A stretch of 64,000 nucleotides of DNA, from assembly GCA_026874595.1 (NCBI GenBank), contig CM049312.1, positions 68,106,929-68,170,928 of the forward strand, written 5' to 3'. The notes beneath the pieces were generated by a model, which worked only from the letters and a program-made list of their open reading frames with translations, ran no database searches and was not told the DNA's origin. How positions within the stretch are numbered: position 1 is the first letter of the stretch; each line of letters begins with the position of its first letter. Shown in pieces: positions 47,001-58,779 of the stretch. A program made the translations under genes and the position numbers. The DNA comes from Sipunculus nudus (lineage: Eukaryota > Annelida > Sipuncula > Golfingiida > Sipunculidae).

Positions 47001-49224
47001 CTATGAATTATGAGGTAAATTGTTTATAGTGCCATATGTGTCCACCAAATAAGACATGAAAAAAGAATCCTGCATGCGCGACTTTAAAATTAAATCAAAT
47101 TTCTCCTTGTCACAAGACCTGTCTCAAGATATATTACACTGAAGCTATACAAGACAGACAAAAAAAAAAGAAAAAGAGATGACAACATAACCTCTTTGAA
47201 AATGTATACGGGCTTTTTCTAAGTGCTGTAATCCAGTGAGGCCCGGGAAACCTACACGGACAAACCAGGTATATTTTATATAGCTGTCATTGTGGACATC
47301 TATGTTTTCATAAAATGGTGAAGCTCATCGTTAAACTTGCATTTTTGCATAAACAAAATTATATATCTTTTAGCAATGCAAAAAAAAAATAAAAATATTA
47401 ATCAAGGTGGATAATTAGGTAAACCTTTATTTTATAATTTAATTAAAAAAACTATTTTTAAAATATTTGTGTCATAATTTATAATATTACTGCAATATTC
47501 GGCACACACATACTTACCGATACATGTATTAAATGACCCATTCTTTATTCAGCATGCCTGATTCACATATATAAGACCACATACATTTTGAAAAATAACC
47601 GTCTTCTTTGAGTTAATATTTATACAACTTGGTTATTTTTTTTTGATGATGTAAATCATTTTTGGTTTGTATTAGGCCTATCTTAAACTATGAACCTGAT
47701 TAATACAGATCATTATGAGATTGGTCAAACATGAAATGTTGTTTAAATTCTGAGGCCGCAAATTCATTTATTAATCATCAGATATACAGTCTCCATGGCA
47801 TGAAACTGTTGAATTTACCCATGTCGTGAAATCAACTGATAGGTGACCCGATTCTGACAGCTGGGTAAAAAAAAACCAATAGCATTCTTCACATGATTGG
47901 TATAAGGCAAGGGACTAGAATGTTAATTCACTGAACATGTGTAGTATCCATTTTTAATGACCATGCGGACTCCATACACTATATAACACAGAGAAAAGTT
48001 GAGATAAGTATTTAGAATAAGTTATTTAAGTTATGTATATGTGTGTGTGTGTGGCGACAAAGGTTGATAAATTTGTTTTGTTACACATAACATAAAGTTA
48101 TGTATTGTGAAATTATTTTAAAATATGAATAATATCTAATTGTTAAGTCGACAGCGTGATTCGGATTTGTGTGATTTCTGCAATTAATTATGGTCATCCT
48201 GAATTAATAATATATTTCATTATTGTTTTTGATTAAATACTAAATAAAAATATTTCCATGCTACCGTCTTTAGATGTTCATAATATCAGCATTCGTCCTT
48301 CAGTTAAATTTATAATTAAACAGATATATGCCCCAATGAGGTGTTTCAAGGGTAGAAAAAATTCAGTTCAGTGGACGAAAAGGTTGAATGTAACGACACT
48401 GAATCCACTGTGTTTTGTGGAGGAAAAAAACCAGGCAACGCCCACTAAAACACGTGCAGTCTGTTCTTGTATACATTAGGGCGTCATGTCACGTGACCCC
48501 AACTGCCATTTCAAACCTATGCAATCTGACAGTCCGCCTCGGCACTAGAACTGGGAATATCTATACAAGTATTTGATTGTATCACTTTAAAAATGAGAAC
48601 AATAATATTTGATGCATCAATAAGGCATACGTTTTGTCTGAGAGAGAAACTCGCTCGACAAAACTAAAATTATCTAGTCTTTCCCAGCCGGGGGCGATCG
48701 GTGATCGGCACTGACAGCTGGCCGGCTGGTGAGCAACATCGTCAGATATTGGAGAAAATATATAACGTATGTTTATTTTTATGGTCACATTTGATTCCTT
48801 GAGTTAAAATGCGTATGTCAGACAAATATTATACTGAATAATGCCCTAGAATTCAAGCATGATGACTTTTTTCATGATTTCGGGCGATGTGTCTTTACAG
48901 GTATTTAAATTTCAATGACTGACAGCTACGCCATCTTGCGGGCCCTTTTTATACTCCGGGTGGGTCTTTAACAAAAATTTGTATTGTAGAATTGTGGATT
49001 GGATAAGATCAAATCGAGTTCAAATGCCGTCATTAACCTTGAACACAGTATTGTATGGAATGTTTCCAATGAAAAATAACCTTTTAATGATCAGGTGCTC
49101 CTTACATACAAAATGTGTATATATCAAAGTAGAAAGGAACACAAGCAATTTAATGCCTGATTTTTAAGGATATTGAAAACATAGAGAAAATTGAACATGT
49201 AATAGATATAAGATTACTGCACAT
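44024..49224. other. Long non-coding stretch, possible promoter near 45.4-45.8 kb
   Basis: No supported gene. Most is AT-rich; 45.1-46.1 kb is richer in CpG. Poly-C lies at 46898-46908 and a GT run at 48039-48052. Open frames at 45088, 45411, 45691, 46166, 48258 and 48582 lack recognisable domains. Confidence 0.4.
45346..45465. promoter_or_regulatory. 60-bp direct duplication, each unit with a CCAAT box
   Basis: AGCCAATCAG at 45381-45390 and again at 45441-45450, each followed by ATTTT and preceded by TTTA(A/C)ACGC. The units also share a GCTCCGC/GGCGGAG-type word. About 280 bp further on, GCATGCGCAGTGCGCG (45734-45749) resembles an NRF-1-type site. Together these suggest a TATA-less promoter, but no transcript or exon is shown by the sequence. 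Confidence 0.3.
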
Positions 49225-49333
49225 AAAAAAAGTGGAAAGATTAGGAAAAATTTAAATCATACACTATATCATTGTAGTTTTAGTATTGAAAGAACAGGCA
49301 AGGGGAAAATGTATTCTGTAAAGACCAATACAA

Positions 49334-49382
<49 letters not shown>

Positions 49383-50060
49383 TGCATGTGCAAATTGCAA
49401 GAATTGAAAATTTGAAGTATAGTTGGAATAATATCCAGGCAATGTGCTTTGTGTAAATTGTATATGAATATAATTTGATGTGATTTTGTACAATTATGTG
49501 TGACATGTGTATTGTATGATTTTCCGCAATGAAATTAATTAAAAAAGGTCGAACGCTATTACTATTTATTGAACTGGACTCCTTTGCATTTGACGTGTCC
49601 TTTAAGGTTCCACCCACATGGCAAATAACCTTATGTATCAACAGACAGACCAACGTGGTAAAGGTTTGACCTTCCTCGAACAAATAATGTCTGTGGCTCG
49701 TCCGATTGTGGCTTTGCCGAGTCCTGTAAGTCTGGGAATCTTCCTTTTTTCAGCGAACGCGATTTTAGAATTCCCTATTATATTTACTAAATAAAGACAT
49801 GACCCATAAAACAAATAGAAAACATGCTATAGAGAAGCTGTAATAATGGGTCTTAATTAGAAGTAATAGGAACTTCATAGAACATCTCAACCTATCATTG
49901 GGTTTGATCTGTCAGGTGTTACTGTAATACAAATTAAAAAATAAAGATGAGTGCCAAGAAAATGCATATGTTGCCATTAGCAAAACGTGTATCCTTAATA
50001 GGTTTCATTTTATAAATAAATTAATACTAAATAATGAAGCCGACTTTTTCCCTTAGAATG
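49225..50060. repeat. Dispersed repeat, copy 1 (partner at 63213-64000)
   Basis: Long, clearly homologous alignment with 63213-64000 in the same orientation: GTATTCTGTAAAGAC, CTGCATGTGCAAATT, AAGTATAGTTGGAATAATATCCAGGCAAT, CCTTTGCATTTGACGTGTCC, GGCTTTGCCGAGTCCTGTA, ATGTTGCCATTAGCAAAA and CCCTTAGAA. An (AT)n tract (49339-49381) is expanded in this copy only. The open frames here cross the microsatellite and are not genes. Confidence 0.85.
49339..49381. repeat. (AT)n microsatellite
   Basis: A TA run inside the 49.2-kb repeat copy; the partner at 63.3 kb has only a short TATATGTATAT. Confidence 0.95.
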
Positions 50061-50189
50061 TATGGCCTTTATTATCTGCTTTTGCTTGTCATTATCAAGC
50101 ATTTGGGCTTGACATGAAATCATTATAAAATGATGTTAATTGCACTTGAAATACAACATATAAAGCATTATCAGATTGTATTCGAGAAG

Positions 50190-50551
50190 CATAAACCTAA
50201 TGAGAATTTCCATGCTTCTTTAGTTGTTTAAATGCAAGACTGTAAGACTGAGATAAACCCATGTAAGTGCGGTTTTATGCACATATATTGCGATAAAATA
50301 TTGCACTTCTTTGTTTGATAATGTTGTAACTAATTATTATCTTATCATGTTTAAAAGAACATAATCAGAACATAAACCTAATGAGAATTTCCATGCTTCT
50401 TTAGTTGTTTAAATGCAAGACTGTAAGACTGAGATAAACCCATGTAAGTGGGGTTTTATGCACATATATTGCGATAAAATATTGCACTTCTTTGTTTGAT
50501 AATGTTGTAACTAATTATTATCTTATCATGTTTAAAAGAACATAATCAGGA
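50190..50551. repeat. 181-bp tandem duplication
   Basis: The block starting ATAAACCTAATGAGAATTTC (50191) is repeated 181 bp later (50372) with only one substitution noticed (GTGCGG versus GTGGGG). Both copies end in TTTAAAAGAACATAATCAG. Confidence 0.95.
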
Positions 50552-50742
50552 GTCATATTATGCCTATTCTTTTACATTATCAATTCAGTTTTGTTTTATA
50601 CAAATGTTGCCTAGAAAAAAGTCTCAATACCACGCATACGGCTGTTTAACACATTTTTATGGTTGGGCGTGTTGGTCAGGAGTTGAGATGTAATTTTGTA
50701 ATTTTTGTTGACATGGTTAACGGTGTTTTAACTATTATAATC

Positions 50743-50851
50743 GGTTCCAGCCGTAGTGAATGTAATATATGCGGCCCGAACCGCATTGAAGTGTTATTTT
50801 AGAAATACATGGTCCTAACTGCAGTGAACATTCGGTCCGAACTGTGGTGAA
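50743..50851. repeat. Four spaced copies of an 18-nt motif
   Basis: An 18-nt word close to GGTCCGAACYGCAGTGAA occurs at 50743-50760, 50773-50790, 50811-50828 and 50834-50851, all in the same direction. Start-to-start spacing is 30, 38 and 23 nt. The spacers are unrelated to each other. Confidence 0.75.
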
Positions 50852-53149
50852 TAGGGTCAGTTTGGGCGGTTAACCACCTGTTAGCCCGCAAAGTGTAAAC
50901 ATTTAAATAAAGTAATTGAAAGCTAAAACTATAATTAATCACATAAGATCTATTTGTGTAACGTTAACTGCTCACAGACTTGGGGGTAATTATTTCTCAA
51001 TGTTTTTGCTTAGAAGAACTAGGTCACTTTTGTTTGATTTTCAGTGCCAGTTTATCAGCTTGATCATAATATAAAAAGGCACAGAATTCGACTTTTTACA
51101 TCTGACTGGTCATACTCTGGTATATATACCAACAGTTGTGTGTAATTTAAGACCATAATAATATTTGTAATATTACCCATGGTCATTAAGGCTTATTTCT
51201 CCTTATTTTTTAGTCTATTGTTACTTTCTTCATTTTGGAATAAAACCTCATGTAAATAACGTACCAGCAAAATCACTAAAAAATCAACAACAGGCACGGT
51301 GCCTATAATGCAGAACATATTTTATTTTTCGGTAATTAATGACTGAGCGGGCAATGTTTATCGCTATCTTGTAACATTCAAACAAGAAATGCATAATGTT
51401 CAGGAAATATCTGTTTATTTCAAAGACTATTAATAAAATTAAGTAAATTAAAAAAGACAGTTAAAAAGAAACACACAGAAAAAAAGGTTCTATGCGTGTT
51501 CTGATCAGCTGTGGCCGAGAGTAACGATTCGGTAGAAATCGGCCTGCTCACAAAACCCTATCATGATCCCCACAGAACTGATGAAATCACATAATTCTTG
51601 CAATACCTAACATCTCATTTGTGGACAACGTGCATTAGACATCGTCAGTTGCAGGTTCCATTAAATAGGCTGGCCTAATTTGCTTTATATTCTCTCGGTG
51701 GCAAACTCATAACCACCTATATGCTGGCGACACGATGTCAGTCAACATTTTCCCGCCAAAATAGTATTGAATGAAGTCACATGGGGCGAATTGTGACAAC
51801 GAACCCCTTATTGGCTCTCGTAAACGTCGGGTAATATCTTTCATAAATGGAAATTAGGAGCAGCTAAGAATTCTAGGCCTATAGACGGGCTGTTTTCTAG
51901 CAAATGAAGGCATATTTTACGGGCCCAGGTGCGCTTGCGGCAGATCATAAAAAAAATGCGCAGACATGAAAAAAAAATCCAGCCGCAGCCCAAATACTCG
52001 ACCGGCCGGATTAGCCCCAACTTTTTTTAGGCTTGCCTAAACAATGGCAGCGGAACCTGGCATCGTATGATTTCTAAGAGAATCTTGAAAAATTGGCATA
52101 GACCTGGGGAATTTATAGAAATATGCATCTCATTAGAAACTCTTTGCCAGTTCAAAGAGGTTTGTTAGGTTTTCCGTTCTTGCATCTACCGTGTAATACT
52201 CAGTTACATACGGACGTTATTTGGGAACACAAACTCATTATTTGAAGCGCTGAGAGTTGTGAAAAATGAAATAATAATTTTTACAGTCATAATTATGATG
52301 TTGCCTTTCGTAATCGAGCGCTTGAAAGTAGCAGCAAAGCGACTGACTTTCGATAAAACTCGATGGTTGACCCATCACTAATAAGCTGTCGCTACATATA
52401 TGTAACTACATATGTAACTATATATATATATTTAGGTTATACTCCATAACCAAAATATAATTACAAATCGCAGTCGTATTTTCATATCATTCTATTTCGT
52501 CATATATCATAACACATAAAATTGACTTTTACTGTTTTAATTATTGGTCCAATTAGATGCCTTACACGATACCAAAGCATGTTAACCCATATATCACATA
52601 TTCATAGCAATGACAACTGTATTAAATAATATACTAAAATGGGTGCCTCTTTTTGAACAGACTGAATGTTAATATGCAACTGATTTAAATTTGTAAAACC
52701 TTGAACTGGTCTGTCAATACTATCTTAACGTAAAAATTTGTGTAGATGCTATTATTTATGGTTGTTACTGCTCGTATTAAATATCGATTGATAATCGGAA
52801 GTAAGATTAAATATTCAAAGTAATCTGCATAGTATGTATTCACATTAAAAAGAGTAACATGATTACATCTATTTTATATAACATTGATATTTTACGCATA
52901 TCATCGGTGACTCAAACGTATTTTTAGAAACTCTGAAATGTGATTCACAAAGCAAACTAATTCAACACAAACCAAACTGTTGTACATAATAATATCAATA
53001 AATATGCTAAAAGATACGATGTTTGGTCTCAATGATTCATATGAAATCTTGCAGAATTTGACTGTTCCTTCTGTTTGGGATATATATATATTTTAATGAG
53101 TACAACCAGTTTTTGTTTTAATGTTATTTTCTTCGTTCACAGGACCACA
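50852..53149. other. Intergenic, no supported feature
   Basis: AT-rich. A short tRNA-Ser-like string near 51510 does not form a complete tRNA. No exon or repeat terminus is recognised. Confidence 0.4.
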
Positions 53150-53221
53150 TTTAATGATACGATTTTCAATTGAACATATAATTGCATGATTATGAATTGT
53201 TCTTTGCAATAGTGTTCCAAA

Positions 53222-54646
53222 TTAATTCTCCATGTTATAATAACTGGTTCCTTTTTCTGGCAGAATCTTATGCTTTTCCGGGTTCAGTATTTTATTGTTC
53301 AACCAGCATATGCCAGTGACACTAGAGAACGTAAAGCTTTTGCAAGATGTTTCTTGTTGACAGCCGACAGCACATGCTATGACACTGCAGGTGTTTACAT
53401 AGAAGGATTCTTCACTGAACAGAAGAAGATTCCTTTCTTTTCGAATAAATCTTCTTTGGACGCTTGTCTTTTGTGGAGCCAGAAGTCCGTCTCAATAAAA
53501 AAAAACACACCAGCTTTCATTTTGGTAAGAAGACAGGGAGAATACATGGTTACAATATTGCACGGATTAATAGTTAGTTCCAGTAAGTACGTTCCTATAG
53601 ATCTGCCATCTTTGACAGCGTCAGTTTAGTAATATGTGTGCATGGATTACTAGTTAGTTCCAGTACAAACAGTTAGTGTCTGTTTGTACTTTCCTATAGG
53701 CCTACCATCTTAGATAGCCTAGGTTTAGTAATTCGCGCAAACAGATTAATAAATATTTGATCATGTCGTCTTATGGTAATACGATGCCAGGTTACATAAG
53801 TAAACAGGGAGGTTAACAGGAACGAAACATGCCTGTCCAAACTAATTACACATCGGATTGAGGCAATAATTGATCGTGAGACTATTAATAATGAGTTTAA
53901 GATTTCCTTCGCTGTAATTTAATGTTGTGGTATGTGTATGACTTACCAGAGTTCACAGACGGTACTTCTAAAAAGATCTTTAACGAATATGTACCACACG
54001 GATTGATTGCCCTCGTATTAAACGAGTATACTGCTCCTGATACAAGCTTTCTGTTACGCTTAAAAATAAAGCTGGTTGGTATCCCTTGACAGTTGTTGAT
54101 ATCAAAAGGTATAATAGTCATCCCCGGTGTATAAAACCCAATCAAGTCGCCATCATGGACGGTCATTGGAGAAGACGGTTTCAAACTGTGAATCCCTTTT
54201 GTGGTTAATCTATAGATGACTGTGGAAGCCAGGAACTCGTACGAATTGCTTATGTTTGTTGGACGCCATAACTGCATTTGTATTTTCCCGGCACGTTTTG
54301 CGTATAATCTGAATTCCCGCATTTGATTGGCGCTACCAACATAAATCGGACTATTTGGATATGGAATAGTCACTACGTCTATAAGAAAACCTGTTTGTGA
54401 TCGATCTATTAATTCTGGTCCAATTGCCACAAGTCGACTATAATAAAGCCCTGTACAAAAAAAAGAAAACCACTTGACAAACCTCTAACGCATGATTTCA
54501 AGAAAATATTTTCTTCTCAGACACGACATTACTTGACAAACGAAATACTATCATGACTATTCGATATATATATGGAGTAGATGCACAGATAACTAACCTA
54601 GTGTGTTCAAGGTACATATGGAGTAGAAGAGCGAAAGATAGCCCAT
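53222..54646 (-). CDS. Gene B: secreted protein, paralogue of gene A (3 exons)
   Basis: Model on the minus strand: exon 1 54598-54646, exon 2 53947-54450, exon 3 53222-53490; 822 nt, 273 residues. Donors GTTAGT and GTAAGT and acceptors TTTTTTTTGTACAG and TTTTTTTTATTGAG keep one frame, both introns phase 1 (147 and 456 bp). Exon 1 gives a hydrophobic leader (MGYLSLFYSICTLNTL). Exon 2 is exactly 504 nt, as in gene A, with VAIGPEL, MQLWRPT, GDLIGFYTPG, IIPFD..NC and CGTYSL. By eye it is roughly one-third identical to gene A. Exon 3 has the PAN/apple-like cysteines 224, 228, 234 and 246 (ACAVGC...CKSFTF...CWLNN) and ends YYNMEN. An ATTAAA signal lies about 67 nt past the stop (53150-53155). All conserved cysteines are kept, so the gene looks functional. 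A plus-strand open frame over exon 3 is a shadow. Confidence 0.85.
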
Positions 54647-54759
54647 TTTCGGATGAGTTTCAGAGCCAGTCTCTCTTTGTCGAAAGCTCTGATAAAATAA
54701 TAAGAACAATAACAGTGTACCGGTTGATACTAATGGTCTTTGTCTTGTACTTTCAATAA

Positions 54760-55274
54760 ATATGTTTTTACTACGTATTTTTTTATATAACGTTTCGATA
54801 ATCTTTATATTTCTTTAAATATCCTTTATATCCTTCAATTTTTATATATCGCGAGAGCTTTTTTAAATATAATAACTATTAATAACAACGCTGAATAGCA
54901 ATACCTGCTTTTTAGCATCAATTTAATCACATGGAACCATGTTGGTATGTAACAATCAGACGTATTGATATTGCTGTATCAAAGAAACCATAATTAGGTT
55001 CTATTCAATATTAATTGTACTTTATTTTCCTTGAGTATGTTTTTTGAACATTTATCATGTTATGGAAAAAAATGATATTAATAATACTAATATTAATAAT
55101 TATAAGATAATAATAAAAAGAAGAAGAAGGAGAAGAAGAAAAAATATACTTTACCGCGCTGCGGTAGATGTCACTTAATCCAGTGTTCCAGACTTATGCT
55201 ATACCGACCAAATCAATTATTAATTGGATCGAGATTAACATATCCGTCTTGATAATATCTGCAATACTTACAAT
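54760..55274. other. Upstream flank of gene B, no supported feature
   Basis: AT-rich, with an AATAATAATA and GAAGAAGAAGG run near 55085-55140. No clear TATA box at the usual distance from the gene B start codon. Confidence 0.35.
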
Positions 55275-55560
55275 TAACCGGCTGTTGTGGTTTAAGGGTT
55301 TAGCACAAGCCTTAAAGCCGGAAGTCGTGAGTTCAAATCTCAGAAAAAAAGGATTAGGGAAAGTTTTCACGGAAGGCGTCAACCAAATGTTGCTTAATGG
55401 GAAGACTCTGCCAAAGAGCCGTGTATCTCTCAATTACGAGTGCGTCTTTCGGGGGGATTTTCGGTGTTATAAACCAACAACGGGTATCACTACATACCTA
55501 AGACTCGAGGTGTGGAAGGCAGCGGTACCTGAGTGGCACCAGGATGAAAAATTATAATGA
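55275..55560 (+). repeat. tRNA-derived SINE-like segment
   Basis: TGGTTTAAGGG (55288-55298) fits the polymerase III A box and AGTTCAAATCT (55330-55340) resembles a B box at an appropriate spacing; the text between and after (TTAGCACAAGCCTTAAAGCCGGAAGTCGTGAGTTCAAATC) is tRNA-like. A downstream GTGCGTCTTTCGGGGGGATTTTCGGTGTTATAAACC segment resembles bodies of invertebrate SINEs as I remember them. The 129-codon frame across it is an artefact. No poly-A or target duplication was defined. Confidence 0.5.
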
Positions 55561-56059
55561 CTGGAATCGAGTGCTGCCGCCTCGACAAGAAGTAACACAG
55601 CGAATGCCTTCGCAAACCCACTGCAGGTTGCCTATGATTAGATTCAGAATAAGGAAGTTAAAATAAATATAAAAAATACCCACAATTACAAGACAAATTT
55701 AACACTAATGGTGTTTTTTAAATCATATCCTCAAACACCCTCGGAAATATCTCCAAAAATCACAAATTTCAGTTGAAGCAAAAATGATTTATAAGTGTTG
55801 ACAAAAACTCAATCACTTGTAATTCTGCCCAAATATGTTTGCATTTAGAAAACAACTGCTACATGATAATACTATACGCCAAGTGATAAATGTTTTCCTT
55901 GTCTCAACATAGATAATATTAAAAGTTTATAATGACAATATAAATACATGTGGTTAAGTAAACATTACATGGGAAGAGAGCAGAATGAGGCACATACTTT
56001 CGAAATCTAAACGAAATTTGCATTTCATTAAATTAATTATATTTGCAAAATCGTGTATT

Positions 56060-56094
<35 letters not shown>

Positions 56095-56240
56095 TATTTG
56101 TAATCACATTATATATACATTATAAATACATGTGTGTTTTTAATTCTAATTTAACATAAATGATCCTAATGTAAGAGAGTATTATTTGATGAAGACTGTT
56201 TCCGACTTATCCTTTTAAGCTTCGATAATTAAACGTTTGA
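55465..56240 (+). repeat. Repeat R, copy 1
   Basis: Shares GGAAGGCAGCGG, GAGTGCT.CC.CCT.GACAAGAAGTAACAC, TGCAG.TTGCCT.TGATTAGATTCAGAATAAGGAAGTT, CAACTGCTACATGAT.ATACTATAC and ATGTAAGAGAGTATT with copy 2. Contains an (AT)n tract at 56064-56092. Copy 1 is uninterrupted, whereas copy 2 is split by a LINE. Confidence 0.85.
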
Positions 56241-56404
56241 CAAATAAAAGGAATAGAAGATACGTGGCTTCATCATAGAGACAAACAGTGCCTTAATAGA
56301 ACTCTGCTTGCTGCGTGAGGCCCAGTAGTTATCAAGTTATTATCAACTGGGGTATTGATCCTATAACAGTTAAGCGAATGGAAGGCGTGAATATAATGTC
56401 ATAT

Positions 56405-56908
56405 CGGTGATATGATCCAACGAAGGGGATTTATACACACCAAGTACACCAGGTTCGGAAGGCAGCGGGCCCGAGTGGCACAAGGATAAAAATTAAATGA
56501 TTGGAAGCGAGTGCTACCTCCTTGACAAGAAGTAACACATCGAATGCCCCTGCAAACCCTCTGCAGATTGCCTTTGATTAGATTCAGAATAAGGAAGTTT
56601 AAAAAATAATAATCAATAAAATTCACAATCACAATGCAAATTTAACATTTATGTAGTTCTTTAAAATCATGTCCTGAAACACCTGAGGATATATCCACAA
56701 ACAATTTGGAAAATTTCAATTTAAGCATTAATGGTATATAACTGATGACAGAAACTCAATCACATGTGATTCCGCCAAAATATGTTTGTATTTAGAAATC
56801 AACTGCTACATGATTATACTATACACAAAGTGATACATGTCTACCTCGTCTCAACAGAAACAATATTACAAGTTTATAAACGTCAATATGAAAGTGGTTA
56901 AGTGAACA
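56405..56908 (+). repeat. Repeat R, copy 2, left part
   Basis: Direct repeat of about 55471-55965, starting near AACGAAGGGGATTTATACACACC. Homology stops at GTGGTTAAGTGAACA, where LINE sequence begins. The right part resumes at 62681. Confidence 0.85.
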
Positions 56909-57248
56909 GATGGCGCTTTTGGGCTAACACGGAGGTAAAACCGGCTCCTCTATGTTTTGCTATTTTTTTATGAGGTGTGAGAATATTTCGTTGAATTTAT
57001 ATGCTCCCCATGCTTTCTAAGTAATAAATATTGCACCTGTCTTACTTTAACCTTTAAACAGTATTTAGAGAAGCATAATTTTTAGTTTATTTGATACTTA
57101 TCTTTAACAGTCAGTTTAGAAATAGATCAAGGTCGTACAAACCCGCCGTCAGTGGTGCATCCAGGGTAAGAAATTAAAGTGAATTTGGTGAGACTCAGCA
57201 ACAATAACGAAAAAAGAAAATCTGTCAAGTGAGAAAACGAAGTAAAAA

Positions 57249-58081
57249 ATGAGTAGTTTGGAGGAATCCCCTGAGGAGTGCCCATTGTCCAGTTTGTGTT
57301 TGAAATCTAAAAATTCTGGTGGTCAATCTGTTGTGACGATTGAGGACTCTGAAAGATTCACTCAGTACCTGATAGCAGCCCTGAATTCCGAAACAGTTAA
57401 ATCTTCATTAAAACATATCATTTACGCTGCAGTAGAAAATAAGCTCAAAGAATATGAAACACAGGTTGAGAATTTGACAATGCGTGTATCAGAACTTGAA
57501 AACACTGTGGGCGATTTAAGTGAGGAACTGGATAACCAACAAAAATATTCACGGAGAAACCGTGTTAGAATAACAAACCCAAGGCAGGAAAACAGCGATG
57601 AGGACACTGATGAACTAGTGATAGATATGGCACAGAATATTATGCAGATAGACATTAGCAGAGGGGATTTTGAGCGGTCCAACAAAGTAGGTAGGGCCCT
57701 GTCCGATAACCCGAGACAAATACTGGTCAAGTTTTTGTCTCACCGAAAAAAGACTGCGTTTATGAAAGGCAAACCATGACTAAAAATGGCCGGGGATCGG
57801 ACAAAAGGTGTTTATGTCAATAACATCTGACAAAGAACAGACTGAAAATGTTTCAAGCCGCGCTGAGGGCAAAGAGGGAAAACATAATAACAGCTTGTTG
57901 GACAATAGATGGTGTTGTTTTTGTGAGGCCCCTTTTTGGCAAGGTGCTAAGCTTTGCACGCAGAAAGAAAATCTATTCGTGGCTGAACACATTCAAACAA
58001 AACCAGTCTAGAATGTTTTCAGAAGCGGCGAGTGGCCTACAAATGACCTTGACTCCAATTGACGATGGAGAGTCTAGTTAA
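57249..58081 (+). pseudogene. LINE ORF1 (coiled-coil RNA-binding protein), broken
   Basis: The first 176 codons are open: an N-terminal region, a heptad-rich coiled coil (about residues 60-95), then QQKYSRRNRVRI and a LINE-1 ORF1-like RNA-binding domain (DELVIDMAQNIM, DISRGDFERSNKVGR, PRQILVKFLSHRKKTAFMK). A TGA at 57777-57779 follows. The C-terminal domain continues in another frame from about 57830 (LTKNRLKMFQAALRAKRENIITACWTIDGVVFVRP) and ends at 58081. ORF1 proteins of this type trimerise and coat the LINE RNA. Good evidence for the family, clearly broken. Confidence 0.85.
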
Positions 58082-58779
58082 ACTGTTTGATTTTGGTTTC
58101 TCTTAAGCTGTACGTTTTCGCCCATCTCATAGTAGGTTGAAAATAATATATATATTTAGTTATTTGTGAACAATTTGTTTTTAACCATACTATTCAGGTA
58201 TGAAGTAAATGTTATTCTCAGTTACGATTGTGACATTCAGTGACTGGTAGAAAATTGTGCCAATTTGGAGCCGGTCTTACCCATACTACCCATATGATTA
58301 TAGTTTTTTTTTTTCAAATTTATTCACAATTTCGATTTTCCATATGCATATAGTCATCCTGACATTAATAACATAACAATTTTTTTATTTTGGATATACT
58401 AGGCCTTTCATCAAAAGGTCACCAACTGACTTAGTCTGAAGGCGCCATAATGCTATTTTTCATTTTTTTGCAATGCTTGTTTGATGTTTGAAATCGTTTC
58501 AAAGTTTATGTTCGAAAGCATTTCACAGTTGACAACATATTCAATATCTTTTTGTTTCATGATAAATATCGTTTTTCAATACACAGAAAGTTCCCAACAA
58601 AAGCAGATCTTTATTAACATTATAATGACAAAGAATGTATTTTCCTTTCACATAAAGTATGAACAGAGGCTTTATAAAACATTAAAATGCCCATATATGC
58701 AATTGGCAAGAGAAAAAAAAACTATGGAAATATATACAACATGCTTTGTTTTATGTCTAACATTACATTACACAACATT

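Noticed and set aside
49264-49683. 139-codon minus-strand frame with Ile/Tyr repeats
   Set aside because: Half of it is the (AT)n microsatellite, and the segment is a dispersed repeat with a second copy at 63.2 kb.
51508-51560. tRNA-Ser-like string (TGGCCGAG ... anticodon-like arm)
   Set aside because: No acceptor stem and no T-arm/B box follow; only a short resemblance.
53270-53629. 119-codon plus-strand frame as a gene
   Set aside because: It is the complement of gene B exon 3, whose PAN-like cysteines and splice site on the minus strand match gene A.
55194-55557. Open frames on both strands over 55.2-55.6 kb as coding exons
   Set aside because: The region carries A- and B-box-like elements and aligns with repeat R, so it is better explained as a SINE-like repeat.
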